Of a stretch of DNA of 64,000 bases, positions 62,870 to 64,000 are shown piece by piece. Every line of letters begins with the position of its first letter. The stretch's first letter is position 1. The position numbers and the translations under genes are program-made. Below the pieces are notes generated by a model. It was not told the origin of the DNA, searched no databases, and saw only the letters and a program-made list of their open reading frames with translations. This stretch comes from Glutamicibacter soli (GTDB taxonomy: Bacteria; Actinomycetota; Actinomycetes; Actinomycetales; Micrococcaceae): contig NZ_POAF01000002.1 of the NCBI RefSeq assembly GCF_003309065.1, positions 124,001 through 188,000 on the forward strand, in the 5' to 3' direction.

Positions 62870-63556
62870 TCAGTTCAGCTGCTCGATGAGCTTGTCTACG
62901 GTTTCGGCAGCGGCTGCCAGATGTTCCGGCATCGTGGCCCCGTTGGTATCCTGCTGGACGCCAAGCAGGATATTCGCGGTGGCGGCGCGGACTACCAGCT
63001 GCTGGGAGGTCTTCTTGCCGTCGCTGCCGGTGACAACGTACCCCTCGGTGAGTTTCGCTGTGCTCTGGACCGATTGCTTGGCCAGATGGAAGGCGCGGGA
63101 TTCGCCATCGACCTTGACCGAGTAACGAGAGCAGTCCGCGCTGGCGGCCGCCTGCGCGTCCCACTGGGATTTGAGGGTTTCGGAATCAGGGTACACGGCG
63201 ACGGTGATCAGCCGGTCCCCCGCTTCGACGGCGCCCATCACTGAATTCTGCAGCTGCTCGGCGATGGGGGCGGCGAAGGTGATTCCGCATTTGCTGGGGT
63301 TCACCTCCACGTCTTCAAGCCATTGCTGCGCCTTGGGAATCATCGAGCGCAGCTGGGCGTCGGTGATCACCGTGGCCCCCGGCTGGTCGCCGGCGAACTG
63401 GTTGAGCGCCTCTTCCAGCTGCTGGGCGTTGCGTTCAATGGCAGGGCCCAGTGAATCATTGGTGTCCGACGGCGCCGGGGCGCTGCAGGAGGCCATCACG
63501 AGCGCGACGACGGCCAGGGATGCCGCCCGCAGAATTTGTGGTCGATGCGCCAGCAC
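62870..63556 (-). CDS. lipoprotein, paralog 3 of a tandem trio
   Basis: A 228-residue lipoprotein whose signal ends VALVMASC. It is the most diverged of the three but keeps the helix AQLRSMIPKAQQWLEDVEV, the first Cys in VNPSKCGITF, the second in SADCSRYSVKVDG, and the ending NILLGVQQD with AAETVDKLIEQL. The start is GTG 63556 with gggaa about 8 nt upstream. It is the promoter-proximal gene; the trio probably arose by duplication and is transcribed together toward proS. Function unknown. Confidence 0.8.
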   Translation of the reverse strand: MLAHRPQILRAASLAVVALVMASCSAPAPSDTNDSLGPAIERNAQQLEEALNQFAGDQPGATVITDAQLRSMIPKAQQWLEDVEVNPSKCGITFAAPIAEQLQNSVMGAVEAGDRLITVAVYPDSETLKSQWDAQAAASADCSRYSVKVDGESRAFHLAKQSVQSTAKLTEGYVVTGSDGKKTSQQLVVRAATANILLGVQQDTNGATMPEHLAAAAETVDKLIEQLN

Positions 63557-63652
63557 TTCACTTCCCGTCGTTTACAGAGACTGCAATCGAGTCTATGGGA
63601 TGGACCGGGGCAAGTGCGGGATGCCGGATGCCGGCCCCGTTCCCGGTTCGGC

Positions 63653-64000
63653 CTAGAACAAGACCGTTGCGAAGGTTCCAACCTGGGTGAAACCGACCTT
63701 CAGGTAGGTGCGTACCGCCGCCTCGTTGAAGTCGTTGACGTACAGGCTGACGATCGGCGCTTGCTGAAGGGCGTAGTCAACAGTCGATGCCATATACCCA
63801 GCGGCCAGCGAGTGGCCCCGGTACATCGGGTTGATCCAGACGCCTTGGATCTGCGCGACCTGTTCGGTGACGGTTCCCAGGTCGGCCTTGAAAACGATGT
63901 GCCCCATCTCGTCCGTGTCAATCAGGGTGTGGCCCTGGCGGATGAGTTGGCGAACGCGGCCCCGGTAGAAGCTGCCGCCGTTTTCCAGCGGCGAATACCC
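63653..64000 (-). CDS. GNAT acetyltransferase, C-terminal part (5' end outside window)
   Basis: The frame stays open to the window edge, giving 115 C-terminal residues beginning GYSPLENGGSFYRGRVRQLI. The GNAT fold is plain: beta4 VAQIQGVWINPMYRG, then the acetyl-CoA loop GHSLAAGYMASTV (in place of Q/RxxGxG/A), and the final NEAAVRTYLKVGFTQVG with the usual Asn and Tyr. The visible upstream end (YRGRVRQLIRQGHTLIDTDE) suggests the two-domain DUF4081-GNAT form found near ispG and proS in actinobacteria; that is inference from partial sequence. Confidence 0.85.
   Translation of the reverse strand, partial: GYSPLENGGSFYRGRVRQLIRQGHTLIDTDEMGHIVFKADLGTVTEQVAQIQGVWINPMYRGHSLAAGYMASTVDYALQQAPIVSLYVNDFNEAAVRTYLKVGFTQVGTFATVLF

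Overview
The window is high-GC actinobacterial chromosome, most likely from an Arthrobacter-like member of the Micrococcaceae (Arthrobacter, Glutamicibacter or Paeniglutamicibacter type). The grounds are the high GC with G/C-rich third codon positions, frequent GTG/TTG starts with aaggag-type ribosome sites, a fused OleBC olefin gene as reported from Micrococcus, a DUF222/HNH gene, a SigK/RskA pair, and an actinobacterial rimP-nusA-ylxR-infB-rbfA block. The genus is an inference; no rRNA gene is present to settle it.

Layout. 1-5.1 kb: the end of an MFS transporter, a small lipoprotein, and a metallo-hydrolase/aldehyde dehydrogenase pair divergent from a short-chain dehydrogenase. 5.3-11.3 kb: a CitAB-type two-component system divergent from a tripartite tricarboxylate transporter (tctC-tctB-tctA) with a universal stress protein as fourth gene. 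11.4-17.8 kb: a pRiA4b ORF-3-like gene divergent from oleA-oleBC-oleD, a complete long-chain olefin pathway with overlapping genes. 18-26.7 kb: ordinary accessory genes (DUF6069 membrane protein, AraC regulator and acyl-CoA dehydrogenase, a frameshifted small gene, a stand-alone lipoyl-like domain, DUF4282 protein, S66 peptidase, class V aminotransferase, DUF2127 protein, DJ-1/PfpI protein). 26.7-50.1 kb: the translation block rimP-nusA-ylxR-infB-rbfA ... truB-(two membrane genes)-ribF-methyltransferase-rpsO, all on the minus strand, split between rbfA and truB by about 13.5 kb of mostly plus-strand genes. 50.2-64 kb: a hypothetical anchored protein, YihY/BrkB protein, a NarL-type two-component system, a TSUP transporter, proS, an APC transporter, three tandem related lipoproteins and the end of a GNAT acetyltransferase.

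How the genes work together. CitAB probably senses a tri/dicarboxylate and switches on tctCBA across the shared intergenic region, which holds two inverted repeats. OleA condenses two acyl-CoAs, OleD reduces the product, and the OleC and OleB halves of the fusion form and then decarboxylate a beta-lactone to give an alkene. Inside the 13.5-kb block, sigK-rskA sits between a fasciclin lipoprotein gene and a membrane molybdopterin oxidoreductase gene. Both of those genes carry the same promoter-like pair (CCAATCC, 15 nt, CCGAA) upstream, which suggests a local SigK regulon. The block also holds an ArgE-like deacylase with an MHS transporter, and a sodium:solute symporter with a 41-residue one-helix partner.

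No CRISPR array, insertion sequence, prophage, tRNA or rRNA gene was recognised. The most noteworthy items are the paired SigK-type promoters, the split translation operon, the three lipoprotein paralogs, the CitAB operator candidates, and the homopolymer frameshift near 21.17 kb.
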